Of a DNA stretch of 64,000 bases, positions 8,957-17,120 are shown in pieces (position 1 is the first letter of the stretch; each line of letters starts with the position of its first letter). The notes beneath the pieces were generated by a model. That model saw only the letters and a list, made by a program, of their open reading frames with translations, made no database searches and was not told where the DNA came from. Origin of the DNA: Peptoniphilus_A harei_B (GTDB lineage Bacteria; Bacillota; Clostridia; Tissierellales; Peptoniphilaceae); the NCBI GenBank assembly GCA_032560695.1, contig JAWGHR010000004.1, positions 98,192 to 162,191 on the forward strand, given 5' to 3'. The translations under genes and the position numbers were made by a program.

Positions 8957-8990
8957 AAACTCCTTGGTTTTTTCCAGGGAGTTTTTTCTT
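8957..8990 (+). terminator. Terminator of the chromate transporter operon
   Basis: Stem AAACTCCTTGG with CCAGGGAGTTT (one G-U pair), loop TTTTTT, then a T-rich tail. Confidence 0.85.
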
Positions 8991-9077
8991 TTTTGTTTTC
9001 AATTTTTTATAAATTACATTTCTTAAATTTTTATTTCACTTATTAACTATTTTATAAGTTTCAAATTTTTTGTTACT

Positions 9078-9860
9078 TTAAAATAAGCATTCATCAATTA
9101 TTTCTTTAGACTTCAATTCATCCACCCACTCTTTTGGAAATTCATCAAAGCCATAAATAATTCCTGCCAATCCTCCAGTTACTGCTCCAGTGGTGTCTGT
9201 GTCGTCGCCAAGATTTATTGCCTTTAGGACTGCTTCCCTATAAGAATTTGTATTTAAAAGACACCAAAGAGAGGCTTCGAGAGTGTGGAGGACAAAACCT
9301 GTTGACTGGATCTCATCTTCAGACTTGTTTTTTATATGGTCAAGTCCAAGCTCTTCTAACTTTTCACCAGCGATTAACCTTCTTGCTATATGAATATAAT
9401 CAAGGCAGGCCTTTCTAGAAATTTCGTGAGCGTGGGTGACGCTTGATACACTTTCAATCTCTTCATCCCTTGCATCAGTAAAGGCAAGAGGCAAGATCCT
9501 CATAAGTGATCCATTGCCATTAGCATAAAAATCATCAATTCCATGACCTTTTGTCAGGGCATCTCTTGTTGTTATCCCCACATCAAAAGTCTCTCCATGA
9601 CAAGCGAACTTTCCTTCAAAGAGCCAGGCCTCAAAATTTTTTCTTATATCTTCAACATCAATTTTATTTTTATCCTTTATAGACTTGCAAGTAGCAAGAG
9701 TAATGCTAGTATCGTCTGACCAGGTCCCAGCAACTTGATTCCAAGTTCCAAAGCCCACCATATCTGTGCAGGTGAAAGTCCCCCTCTTTTTAAACTCAAA
9801 GGGCACGCCAAGTGCATCAGCTATGGCGAGTCCATAAATTCCATCCCTAAGCTTAGACAT
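9078..9860 (-). CDS. ADP-ribosylglycohydrolase family protein
   Basis: The 260-residue DraG-like enzyme is expected to hydrolyse ADP-ribose from proteins, nucleic acids or small molecules. It has an N-terminal GLAIADALGVPFEF segment, the metal-binding WSDDTS at 47-52 and the C-terminal GDDTDTTGAVTGG motif. These acidic and threonine residues coordinate the two Mg ions in the family. ATG at 9860 is preferred over an upstream in-frame start at 9923 because AAGGAGGAGGG lies just before it. No ADP-ribosyltransferase is seen nearby, so this is probably housekeeping. Confidence 0.9.
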   Translation of the reverse strand: MSKLRDGIYGLAIADALGVPFEFKKRGTFTCTDMVGFGTWNQVAGTWSDDTSITLATCKSIKDKNKIDVEDIRKNFEAWLFEGKFACHGETFDVGITTRDALTKGHGIDDFYANGNGSLMRILPLAFTDARDEEIESVSSVTHAHEISRKACLDYIHIARRLIAGEKLEELGLDHIKNKSEDEIQSTGFVLHTLEASLWCLLNTNSYREAVLKAINLGDDTDTTGAVTGGLAGIIYGFDEFPKEWVDELKSKEIIDECLF

Positions 9861-9923
9861 AAAATCCCTCCTCCTTAGTTTAGATTTATAAATTATTAAA
9901 TCAATTATATAAAGTCTGGACAT

Positions 9924-9952
9924 AAAAATAAAGACTCCCCTAAGGAAGCCTT
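9924..9952 (-). terminator. Terminator, near-copy of the one after pta
   Basis: Minus-strand stem AAGGCTTCC and GGGGAGTCTT around TTAG, then a T-rich tail. The core AGACTCCCCTAAGGAAG recurs at 11401-11417. It follows the toxin remnant and the esterase-family gene. Confidence 0.65.
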
Positions 9953-10078
9953 ATGAATAAATATTTTTTCTGTGACCCACATCAATGGCGAAGATTATTA
10001 ATTTGTCGTCATCAATTTTTGCAAGGAGTCTATAGGCACCAAAACCCTTGTCTTACAATGTTCAAGCTCATAATTTTC
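9951..10078 (-). pseudogene. Frameshifted remnant of a RelE/ParE-family toxin gene
   Basis: On the minus strand two frames join to give the C-terminal half of a RelE/ParE toxin. ENYELEHCK is followed, one frame over, by KGFGAYRLLAKIDDDK and then IIFAIDVGHRKNIYS and a stop at 9951-9953. The block YRLLAKI with GHRKxIY is the family signature for the end of the toxin. A single missing base near 10049-10054 explains the shift. The N-terminal half and any antitoxin gene are absent; the esterase-family gene begins eight bases upstream. What remains cannot encode a working toxin. Confidence 0.7.
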
Positions 10079-10086
10079 TTATAAAC

Positions 10087-11352
10087 TTAAGCTTCATCAA
10101 TTACTGCAGTTGGCTTTGCATAATAAACAAAGATCATTGCATCATATAAATCTTTTGGTACTTCCTTTACCCTATAAGCCCTTGGCATGAATTTCATTAG
10201 TGGAGAATATCCTTCACCTAGACTTACCATGTTAATTTCTTTATTTATAAGGTCAAAAGTTTCTCCTTCTTCAACTTTTGTAAAATCTAAATAATATTTT
10301 CCCTTAAATTTTCTCGCACTGTAAGCTAAAGGATCAGCAGATACAAAGCCATAGTTTGACCTCTTATTATCTGGACCAGCTTCATTGATGTTTACAATCC
10401 CCTTATAAAAGTCAGTTCCCATAATAAAATATTTTTCGCCAAATATTTTCTTTAAGTGAGATCCCATTGGCTCATAAAATTTTTCACTTTTTGCGATGTG
10501 ACCGTTGTGACCAGAAATTAAAAGCATCTTATTTCCCTTTGATTTTTCAAAATCACTTATCCACTTAACATTCTCAGCCATAAGCTCATCTCTCACATTA
10601 TTTACTTTTACATAATCATTAAAATCTAATTCGTAATATTTTACGCTGTCCAAGACATTTGTGATTGCTCTTGAAATAAGCCTTGCAGAGTTAGAAGATA
10701 GGCTGTCGACATGAGCTTTTATTTCTAACAACAAAGCTTCCTTATCTTTTATCTGTGAGATCTTAAATTTTTCATCTTTAATAAAGTAAAACTCCTTATT
10801 CAAGTCTTTTTCTTGTAAAATATTATTTTCCTTGCAAAAATCTAAAATTAACTCAATAGATTTTTCTGGGTTCTGCATGTCAAAGCCGTAAAAAGAAAGC
10901 TTGTCCTCATCCTTTGCTCTTTGGTTGTAGTCGAACATATAATTTATAAGATCATTCATATTCCCTGTGTGATAAATATTAAAAGAAAAAATTCTTGAAA
11001 TATTTTCATCTCTTTTGTCTCCATGAATGTAATTATTGATTATCATTCCTTCGCCAAAATCAGCTTCAATGGCAAAGCTCTTTAAATTATTTTTTTCAAC
11101 TAAGGTCTTTAAAACTTCTAATTTTAAATTCTGAAAGTCAGAATTCCCGTGAGTAGCTTCCCCAAGTCCAACAACTTCTATATTGTCATCTAAATCTATC
11201 TCACTTACAGCTTTACCATAGTCTTCTATATCTGAAATGTTTTTCCTTGCACTTAACTTTGGAAGGTTAATCCACAAAAAATCTCCAATCCCTATAAGAA
11301 TAATAAGGGATACTAAAAAAATTAAAATTCCTTTTAAAATTTTCTTTATCAT
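10087..11352 (-). CDS. Erythromycin esterase family protein, membrane-anchored
   Basis: The protein has 421 residues, with one N-terminal membrane segment at about 5-27 and an extracytoplasmic erythromycin-esterase-type domain. The diagnostic VGLGEATHG motif is at 61-69, its histidine (68) matching the catalytic His of Ere enzymes. YGFDMQNP and SGHNGHIAKS follow at the expected places. Known Ere proteins open the macrolide ring, but most chromosomal members have unknown substrates, and a membrane anchor is unlike EreA/EreB. AGGTG precedes the start and a minus-strand TATAAT is at 11373-11378. Resistance should not be assumed. Confidence 0.85.
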   Translation of the reverse strand: MIKKILKGILIFLVSLIILIGIGDFLWINLPKLSARKNISDIEDYGKAVSEIDLDDNIEVVGLGEATHGNSDFQNLKLEVLKTLVEKNNLKSFAIEADFGEGMIINNYIHGDKRDENISRIFSFNIYHTGNMNDLINYMFDYNQRAKDEDKLSFYGFDMQNPEKSIELILDFCKENNILQEKDLNKEFYFIKDEKFKISQIKDKEALLLEIKAHVDSLSSNSARLISRAITNVLDSVKYYELDFNDYVKVNNVRDELMAENVKWISDFEKSKGNKMLLISGHNGHIAKSEKFYEPMGSHLKKIFGEKYFIMGTDFYKGIVNINEAGPDNKRSNYGFVSADPLAYSARKFKGKYYLDFTKVEEGETFDLINKEINMVSLGEGYSPLMKFMPRAYRVKEVPKDLYDAMIFVYYAKPTAVIDEA

Positions 11353-11390
11353 TTTCTCACCTTCTTTTCCTTATTATATTTATTTTAATC

Positions 11391-11424
11391 AAAAAAATAA
11401 AGACTCCCCTAAGGAAGTCTTTAA
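11391..11424 (-). terminator. Terminator of pta
   Basis: Minus-strand stem AAAGACTTCC with GGGGAGTCTTT around TTAG, followed by ATTTTTTT. A near-copy lies at 9924-9952. Confidence 0.8.
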
Positions 11425-11435
11425 GTCTATTTTTA

Positions 11436-12407
11436 TTAAAGAACTGCTTGTGCTGCTGTTATGATAGCTAGTGCGTAAGCTTCGTCTTCTACACAACCTC
11501 TTGAAAGGTCATTTACTGGAGCGTTAAGTCCTTGTAGGATAGGTCCTACTGCCTTGAATCCACCAAAGTATTGTGCAAGTTTGTAGCCAATGTTACCTGC
11601 TTCAATGCTTGGGAAGATAAATACATTTGCGTGACCTGCTACCTTTGATTCTGGAGCTTTCTTTGCTGCAACTCTTTCGATGAAGGCTGCGTCAAATTGA
11701 AGTTCTCCGTCAACTGCCATTTCTGGATTTCTTTCTGCTGCCATCTTAGCTGCGTCTGCTACCATTGTTACTCTTTCGTGAGAAGCTGATCCGTGAGATG
11801 AGAAGGAAAGCATTGCAACCTTTGGATCGATACCAAATTGTTTTGCAGTTTCATTTGATACTACTGCTACTTCTGCTAGGCCTTCTGCGTCAAGGTCTGT
11901 GTTAATTGCACAGTCTGCCATTAGGTATAGTTCATCATTTCTGATCATAATAAAGGCACCTGAGCATCTCTTGTATTCTGGTTTTGTTTTTATGATTTGA
12001 AGAGCTGGTCTTACTGTGTCTGCAGTTGTGTGAGCTGCACCTGATACAAGTCCCTTAGCTTTTTCCATATATACAAGCATTGTACCAAAGTAGTTGTTGT
12101 CCTTTAGGATTTCTGCAGCTTGTTCTTCGTTAACTTTTCCTTTTCTTCTTTCTACGAAAGCCTTAACCATTTCATCTTTTGCTTCGTAAGTATCTGGATT
12201 AAGGATTTCAAGATTTCCAAGTTCAACGCCTTCTTTTTCTGCAAGAGCTTTTAGTTCTTCTTCGTCTCCAAGAACGATTGGCTTAATGTCTCCTTCGTCG
12301 TTAAGTCTAATTGCTGCTCTTAAGATTCTTCTGTCGTTTCCTTCTGGAAATACTATTTCTGGTTTTGCTTCTCTAACTTTTACTTTTAATTCTTCTATTA
12401 GTGCCAT
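11436..12407 (-). CDS. pta: Phosphate acetyltransferase
   Basis: The enzyme converts acetyl-CoA and phosphate to acetyl phosphate, the first step of the ATP-yielding acetate pathway in fermenters. The 323 residues match the short bacterial Pta form. Landmarks are IVFPEGNDRRILRAA at the N terminus, the SGAAHTTADTVRPALQ block, MLSFSSHGSA, and GPILQGLNAPVNDLSRG near the C terminus. No acetate kinase gene is adjacent. The gene has its own -10 in the 54-base gap after folP and its own terminator, so it is probably monocistronic. Confidence 0.96.
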   Translation of the reverse strand: MALIEELKVKVREAKPEIVFPEGNDRRILRAAIRLNDEGDIKPIVLGDEEELKALAEKEGVELGNLEILNPDTYEAKDEMVKAFVERRKGKVNEEQAAEILKDNNYFGTMLVYMEKAKGLVSGAAHTTADTVRPALQIIKTKPEYKRCSGAFIMIRNDELYLMADCAINTDLDAEGLAEVAVVSNETAKQFGIDPKVAMLSFSSHGSASHERVTMVADAAKMAAERNPEMAVDGELQFDAAFIERVAAKKAPESKVAGHANVFIFPSIEAGNIGYKLAQYFGGFKAVGPILQGLNAPVNDLSRGCVEDEAYALAIITAAQAVL

Positions 12408-12437
12408 AATTTCCCCCTAATTCTATTAATAAATAAT

Positions 12438-12443
12438 ATTATA
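12438..12443 (-). promoter_or_regulatory. Possible -10 for pta
   Basis: Minus-strand TATAAT about 30 bases upstream of the pta start, within an AT-rich spacer. The -35 is poor. Confidence 0.35.
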
Positions 12444-12461
12444 TATCTAATGAAAAATAAT

Positions 12462-13436
12462 TTAAAGTGAATAAGCCTTAAAACTTACATCTTCTATAAC
12501 TTGATTTAGTCTTACTGAATCTGCAACGAGTTTCGCAAGACGATGATGGTCCATTGTATGAACCCTTAAAACTTCTACACCCTTGTAAGCTCCTATAGTT
12601 GTAAGAGCTGCTGATGCTTCGTCTCTGTTTTCAAATCCTTCTTCACTATTGCCGTCAGCATCAATATTGTTTTCACTTAAAATATTTGTGATAAATCTCT
12701 TTCTGGAAACCCCAAGGAAAGTGAAGCATCCCATTTCTCTTAGGACGTCAATCTTATCTATTAACTTTAAATTTTCCTTTTTTGTAAGTGCAAAGCCAAT
12801 GCCTGGATCAAGCATAATTCTTTCCCTTGGAATTCCATTTTCTTCTGCACGTTCAAGAGATTTTGACAAGTACTTCTTCATGACTTCAAGGACATCCATG
12901 TCTTCAAAGGATTTTAACTCTTCTTCAGTGAAGGCTCCTTCGCCACCAAAGGATGGGAAGTTGGCAGATGACTTGTGGTTTGGTCTTGCAATCTTTGGAT
13001 TAAACATCAAGATTGCACCAACATCACTCTTGCCCACAACTTGTGCCATTCTTGGATCTCCCATAAAGCCTGTGATGTCATTTACGAAGTCAACACCTGC
13101 TTCAATTGCTGCTTCAGCAACGTCAGCCTTCCATGTATCAATAGAAAGAGGAACATCTGTCATAGTCTTTAATTCTTTTATAACTGGTACAACTCTCTCA
13201 ATTTCCTCTTGGATTTCAACATAGTGGGATCCAGGCCTAGTTGATTCGCCGCCAAGGTCAATCATGCCGGCACCAGCTTCTATAAGTTCAAGTGCCCTCT
13301 TAATAGCCTTGTCCTTACCATACCACTTGCCCCCATCAGAGAAGGAGTCAGGCGTACAATTTACAATTCCGCAAAGAATAGTTTCTCCACCAGATTCTAA
13401 AACTTTATCCTTGTATTTACAAACTAAATTTTCCAT
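12462..13436 (-). CDS. folP: Dihydropteroate synthase
   Basis: The enzyme condenses p-aminobenzoate with dihydropterin pyrophosphate in folate synthesis and is the sulfonamide target. The opening ILCGIVNCTPDSFSDGGKWY and the LGGESTRPGS block are the two pterin/PABA loops; LDPGIGFALTKKENL and FLGVSRKRF follow. At 324 residues it is about 50 longer than typical. The extra length is mainly in the middle, around residues 150-195, and at the C terminus. Other folate genes are not nearby. GGAGTGAATT precedes the ATG. Confidence 0.95.
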   Translation of the reverse strand: MENLVCKYKDKVLESGGETILCGIVNCTPDSFSDGGKWYGKDKAIKRALELIEAGAGMIDLGGESTRPGSHYVEIQEEIERVVPVIKELKTMTDVPLSIDTWKADVAEAAIEAGVDFVNDITGFMGDPRMAQVVGKSDVGAILMFNPKIARPNHKSSANFPSFGGEGAFTEEELKSFEDMDVLEVMKKYLSKSLERAEENGIPRERIMLDPGIGFALTKKENLKLIDKIDVLREMGCFTFLGVSRKRFITNILSENNIDADGNSEEGFENRDEASAALTTIGAYKGVEVLRVHTMDHHRLAKLVADSVRLNQVIEDVSFKAYSL

Positions 13437-13530
13437 AATTCACTCCAAATTTTATTTTTTCATTTAAATATTTATAATTCTTTAGCCAATAGATATTTTA
13501 TGACTTGTCACTACTTAAAGCAAATAAATT

Positions 13531-14526
13531 TTACTTTGCGTAGTATAAAAGAACTCCGTCATCAGACCACTCAAAGTCAGCCTTACCTATGGCCCTTAGA
13601 TGTTCAAGATGGGCGTGAGCTTCTCCAGCTGCGAAAAACTTTTGAGTATTAGGGAATTCAGAAAAGTCTCTGGCCCTCATATCCCAAGTCATGTTCATGG
13701 CAATATCTCTTACAGTGCACTTTCCCTTTTCCTTTAAAGTCTTGTAGGCTTCATCAATCCTGTGTTGGTGGTGAGCCTTTAACTCGTCAATCCTCTTTGG
13801 CACATCTTCAATTAGAGCCCTGTGAGAAGAATACAAGTGATCAATTGGAAGGTCCCTTAGCTTTTCAATATTAATTAAATACCTACCAAGGCTGTCGCCC
13901 ACTGTAAAGTTCCAAAAAGTTATGTTTGGAGTAATATCTCCCAAGAGGTGGTCGCCGCAGAATAAAATTTTTCTCTCTTCTTCATAAAGTCCAACCATGC
14001 CAGGAGTGTGACCAGAAAAATCCATCCCCTTAAAAGTAAAGTCCCCAACCTTTAAAATATAATTTGGATTAAAGGAAACATAAGGAAACTCAGCCTTTGG
14101 CCTGTAAACAAAACCAGCGTGCTCTTCGATTTTTAAATTGTCCTCTTCAAGGCCTTGGATGTGAGTAGTCTCCATGACTTCCTTCCATCTCTTTGAATTA
14201 GCATCAGCCATAGAAGACATCATCCTGTAGTCAATATCTCCCATGTAAATTTCAATGCCAAGCTCTTCATGAAACCATGAAGCAAGTCCTGTGTGGTCAG
14301 AGTGAAGGTGGGTCAAGAATAAAATTGTCTTGTCGTAGTCCACTTCCATTTCCTTCATAAAAGAAAGCATCTCACTTCTAATTTCTTCGGTGTTAAAGCC
14401 TGTGTCCACAATCATGGCCTCTCCCTTGGACTTGACCATGTAAATGTTTATACTCTTTAAGGGGTTGCCCTTAAGTGGAATAATTTTACAATAAACCCCA
14501 TCTGAAAGTTTTTTAATTTGTGACAT
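13531..14526 (-). CDS. MBL-fold metallo-hydrolase
   Basis: The 331-residue metallo-beta-lactamase-fold hydrolase has all metal-binding motifs: HLHSDH at 73-78, FSGHTPGMVGL, LFCGDHLLG and YSSHRALI. A C-terminal helical region of about 80 residues (PKRIDELKAHHQHRIDEAY onward) resembles the winged-helix tail of LACTB2-like and other RNase Z-related thioesterase/hydrolase members. The substrate is unknown. ATG at 14526 is chosen because GGGAGG lies just upstream; an in-frame ATG at 14538 would put that site inside the coding region. It is divergent from the next gene, 47 bases away. Confidence 0.88.
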   Translation of the reverse strand: MSQIKKLSDGVYCKIIPLKGNPLKSINIYMVKSKGEAMIVDTGFNTEEIRSEMLSFMKEMEVDYDKTILFLTHLHSDHTGLASWFHEELGIEIYMGDIDYRMMSSMADANSKRWKEVMETTHIQGLEEDNLKIEEHAGFVYRPKAEFPYVSFNPNYILKVGDFTFKGMDFSGHTPGMVGLYEEERKILFCGDHLLGDITPNITFWNFTVGDSLGRYLINIEKLRDLPIDHLYSSHRALIEDVPKRIDELKAHHQHRIDEAYKTLKEKGKCTVRDIAMNMTWDMRARDFSEFPNTQKFFAAGEAHAHLEHLRAIGKADFEWSDDGVLLYYAK

Positions 14527-14551
14527 ATTTCCTCCCATTGCTCATTTCATG

Positions 14552-14569
14552 TATAATAAATACGAGGTG
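14552..14569 (+). promoter_or_regulatory. -10 and ribosome binding site for the following gene
   Basis: TATAAT at 14552-14557, then GAGGTG at 14564-14569, five bases before ATG. The leader would be only about ten bases. Confidence 0.5.
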
Positions 14570-14573
14570 AAAC

Positions 14574-14990
14574 ATGAGCGATTTTTTATTAAAACTATTT
14601 AAAGTTGAAACCATTAATAAACTGCCTATAGATAGATTATACCCCATTGTGGAAGCTTTAGACCAGGACCAGAGAAAGCTTATAGCTTCTTCTTATGAAC
14701 TTACCCTTGAAGGACTAAGCGAGAGAGAAGAAATTGATGCAATCCACGAGACAATCTTGGCAAAGTTTAAAGACACACTACTTTCCTTTGACGAGAAGGA
14801 GCACAAGTCCTTCTACGACTTTTACAATGGCACAGTAGACTACGGCGACGAAAATGTCTACATCAACATGAAAAAATTCACAAGACTAGGACTAATGTAT
14901 CTTTTCTTGTCTAAAACAGGCGGCTACTTTAACTTTGTAATACCAGTGGAGTTAATAGAAGAGTACGAAAGACTATTAAAGTCTTCATAA
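14574..14990 (+). CDS. Unknown protein, 138 residues
   Basis: I do not recognise this family. The protein is soluble and acidic, and rich in predicted helix, with segments such as ETINKLPIDRLYPIVEAL and DQRKLIASSYELTLEG. The C-terminal half holds several aromatics (FYDFYNGTVDYGDENVY). No signal peptide, cysteines or metal motif are present. It has a clear ribosome binding site and promoter and is transcribed alone, divergent from the MBL hydrolase. That it is a real gene is well supported; its role is not known. Confidence 0.75.
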   Translation: MSDFLLKLFKVETINKLPIDRLYPIVEALDQDQRKLIASSYELTLEGLSEREEIDAIHETILAKFKDTLLSFDEKEHKSFYDFYNGTVDYGDENVYINMKKFTRLGLMYLFLSKTGGYFNFVIPVELIEEYERLLKSS

Positions 14991-15063
14991 GAACTTATAA
15001 TAAATAAAAAACTTTTATTTAAAGCATGATAACTTATTGGACATTAATTAATAGGAGGAAAGT

Positions 15064-16002
15064 ATGAAAATCTCAAAAAAACTTATAACGTTACTTACGG
15101 TTAGCTTGCTAATGACAGGTTGCTCTGAGGCAAATAAGAAAAATTCTAATGACCCCAAGTCTTCAGTGGAAGTTAATAAAAAAATAATAAATAAGGAAGT
15201 CACTCTATCAAAAGATTTTTTAGAAATGGCAGAAATCGACGACCCACAAGCATCAATAGACGAACTTATTAATGATAAGGTCATAAAAAAAAGTGGTACG
15301 GTCAATGAAGACGGTTCTGTTACTTATATTATGACTCCAAGCCAACATAAGGCTTATATGAAATCTTTAAAAGAAAGTTTTGAAGAAGGTAACCAAGAAT
15401 TAATAAATGATTCTGATAACTCTATTTTAGATATAAAACCTAACGATGACTTTTCTAAATTTGATATTTATGTCGATCCAAATTCTTATTCTTCTTTTGA
15501 TTCTCTAATGGCCATAGCCTTCTACATTCAAGGAGGATATTACAGAATGTTTAATGGAGATAAAGACTCAAGTGTTATTGTTAATTTCATAAACAATGAT
15601 ACTAAAGAAATCATTGAAAGTGGAGATTCTTCCAAACTCTTAGATTCTAATACAAAAGAAGTGTCTTCTAAAGAGCTAGATGTTAAAGTTGAGGATCTTC
15701 CATACAGTATTGTTGAACAAAAACCAGATTCTATAGGAAGTGTTTATGGCGTTGCAACTTTTAAAAATAATTCAAAATATCCTGTAAAATATTTCGAAAT
15801 GTCTGGAGTGCTTCCATCAACAAATGAAACTAGTTATTTTATGAACTCAGATACTGTAATGCCAGGAGAAACTTCATCAAACTTCGAGTCTTTTTATGAA
15901 AAAGGAACTAATATTTCAAAAATTTCTTATTGCTATATCAAAGATGATGAAGAAATATATGTGGACTATGACGTAAAACTAGATTCCTACGAAACTTATT
16001 AA
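15064..16002 (+). CDS. Predicted lipoprotein of unknown function
   Basis: The 312-residue precursor has a lipoprotein signal peptide: MKISKKLITLLTVSLL, then the lipobox LMTGC with the lipidated cysteine at residue 20. The mature region begins with a polar Asn/Lys/Ser linker. The C-terminal 100 residues (from SIGSVYGVATFKNNSKYP) look like a beta-sandwich of the kind common in extracellular lipoproteins. AGGAGGAAAGT precedes the ATG and a terminator follows, so it is monocistronic. I found no recognisable catalytic motif. Confidence 0.8.
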   Translation: MKISKKLITLLTVSLLMTGCSEANKKNSNDPKSSVEVNKKIINKEVTLSKDFLEMAEIDDPQASIDELINDKVIKKSGTVNEDGSVTYIMTPSQHKAYMKSLKESFEEGNQELINDSDNSILDIKPNDDFSKFDIYVDPNSYSSFDSLMAIAFYIQGGYYRMFNGDKDSSVIVNFINNDTKEIIESGDSSKLLDSNTKEVSSKELDVKVEDLPYSIVEQKPDSIGSVYGVATFKNNSKYPVKYFEMSGVLPSTNETSYFMNSDTVMPGETSSNFESFYEKGTNISKISYCYIKDDEEIYVDYDVKLDSYETY

Positions 16003-16021
16003 TAATACAATTTTAATTTAT

Positions 16022-16053
16022 AAGGGGGCTTAAGTTATCTTAAGTCCCTTTTT
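16022..16053 (+). terminator. Terminator of the lipoprotein gene
   Basis: Stem GGGGGCTTAAG with CTTAAGTCCC around TTAT, followed by TTTTTG. Confidence 0.7.
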
Positions 16054-16068
16054 GTGAATTTACGCAAA

Positions 16069-16098
16069 ATAAAAAAGCCATTCACATGAATGACTTTG
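16069..16098 (-). terminator. Terminator of ssrA
   Basis: Minus-strand stem AAAGTCATTCA with TGAATGGCTTT (one G-U pair) and a TTTTTTATTTT tail, directly after the tmRNA 3' end. Confidence 0.8.
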
Positions 16099-16101
16099 CT
16101 T

Positions 16102-16445
16102 TGGTGGAGGCGGTGGGAGTCGAACCCACGTCCGAAGACCCCTTACAGAAAGATTCTCCGAGTGCAGACTCCTCTTTAATTTTCCCCTGTATTACTAGAG
16201 TGTCAAACTCATACAAGGTATCGCCATAAACCCCCTCTGCTATGGCGCCTCACAGAGTTCGTTTGCCCGCTAATTTGAAACCCGGTTACAGATCGCGGTG
16301 TCTGGCCGGATTGCTACCTAATTAGGCAGCTAGTGCGAAATTATTTTCGTCGTTTATTTTTTAATAGACCATTTTAACGTTGTGTGATCCATCAACGACT
16401 CGCTACTTTAAGCTCAAAATCCCCGTCGAAACCATTTTCGCCCCC
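16102..16445 (-). ncRNA. ssrA: Transfer-messenger RNA (tmRNA)
   Basis: A 344-base one-piece tmRNA that rescues stalled ribosomes. The 5' end GGGGGCG pairs with CGCCUCC at the 3' end, which finishes in ACCA. The T arm reads GTGGGTTCGACTCCCAC, and the 5' domain has the usual GGTTTCGACGGGG. The open frame in the middle ends in AAC GAC GAA AAT AAT TTC GCA CTA GCT GCC TAA, giving a tag NDENNFALAA. The codon before it is ATA; whether decoding resumes there or elsewhere cannot be settled by eye. A consensus promoter lies upstream, inside the end of the vanZ-like gene. Confidence 0.96.
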
Positions 16446-16463
16446 ATATTTACTTAGACTAAA

Positions 16464-16492
16464 ATTATACTAGATGGCCTGGTCTTTGTCAA
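16464..16492 (-). promoter_or_regulatory. Consensus promoter of ssrA
   Basis: TTGACA (16487-16492), a 17-base spacer and TATAAT (16464-16469) on the minus strand match the housekeeping consensus exactly. The -35 and spacer overlap the last codons of the vanZ-like gene. Confidence 0.9.
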
Positions 16493-17120
16493 TTTTAGGG
16501 GACCTTGGTCTCCTTCTCTTCCTCTTCTTCTTTGCAAATTTATATCTTAAAATTTTCTCCCATATTAGGTAACCAATAAGAGCTCCAAGGACATTTAACA
16601 TTAAATCGTCAATGTCTACTGATCTTCCTATAAAAAACTGGATAAATTCTACAAAAAAAGATGTGGCAATGGACGCTCCTAAAATTTTTAATAAATTTCT
16701 AAATTTTGGAAAAATTTCTGGCAGCAAAATTCCAAAAGGAATAAAAATTATTATATTTCCAAAAATATTTGTAAGTGTGTGAAGGAAGCCTGAGTATTTT
16801 AAATAGTTTTTCATAGTCCTAAAGGGAACTAGGTTGACTCCCCATGCTCCTGATGTCAGTCTGTCTTTGAAGTTGCCAACGAAGTCAAAGTTTTCATTGG
16901 TCAAGTTTATGCCAGAGCTTGCTATGTAGGAATTAGGTGTGAAGAGCATGATCGCCAAGAAAACTAGGTAAGCTACAAAAAGGCTAAGCAAAAATTCTCT
17001 AAAACCTGTGGAGTTTTTCTTCCTGTGGGCGAAAAATTTCACTCTTATAAGAGAGAAGCCCACAAAGCTAATTATAAAGGCAGGAATTATTCTTGCCGCA
17101 AAAAATAAAAACAATCTCAT
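16470..17120 (-). CDS. VanZ family membrane protein (first of two)
   Basis: The 216-residue integral membrane protein has the VanZ-like pattern NLVPF, then NIFGNIIIFIPFGILLP, EFIQ and DIDDLMLNVLGALIGY. VanZ gives low-level teicoplanin resistance in enterococci; the role of chromosomal relatives is largely unknown. The lysine/arginine-rich tail (KKRKRRRPRSPK) is cytoplasmic. Its start overlaps the HAD gene stop by four bases, so the two are coupled. The tmRNA promoter sits in its 3' end. Confidence 0.88.
   Translation of the reverse strand: MRLFLFFAARIIPAFIISFVGFSLIRVKFFAHRKKNSTGFREFLLSLFVAYLVFLAIMLFTPNSYIASSGINLTNENFDFVGNFKDRLTSGAWGVNLVPFRTMKNYLKYSGFLHTLTNIFGNIIIFIPFGILLPEIFPKFRNLLKILGASIATSFFVEFIQFFIGRSVDIDDLMLNVLGALIGYLIWEKILRYKFAKKKRKRRRPRSPKIDKDQAI

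Noticed and set aside
10087..11352. Macrolide resistance gene
   Set aside because: Only the family motif is present. The membrane anchor and chromosomal setting do not support a resistance claim.
12649..13224. 191-codon open frame on the plus strand opposite folP
   Set aside because: It lies wholly antisense to dihydropteroate synthase, has no ribosome binding site and gives a low-complexity Ser-rich product.
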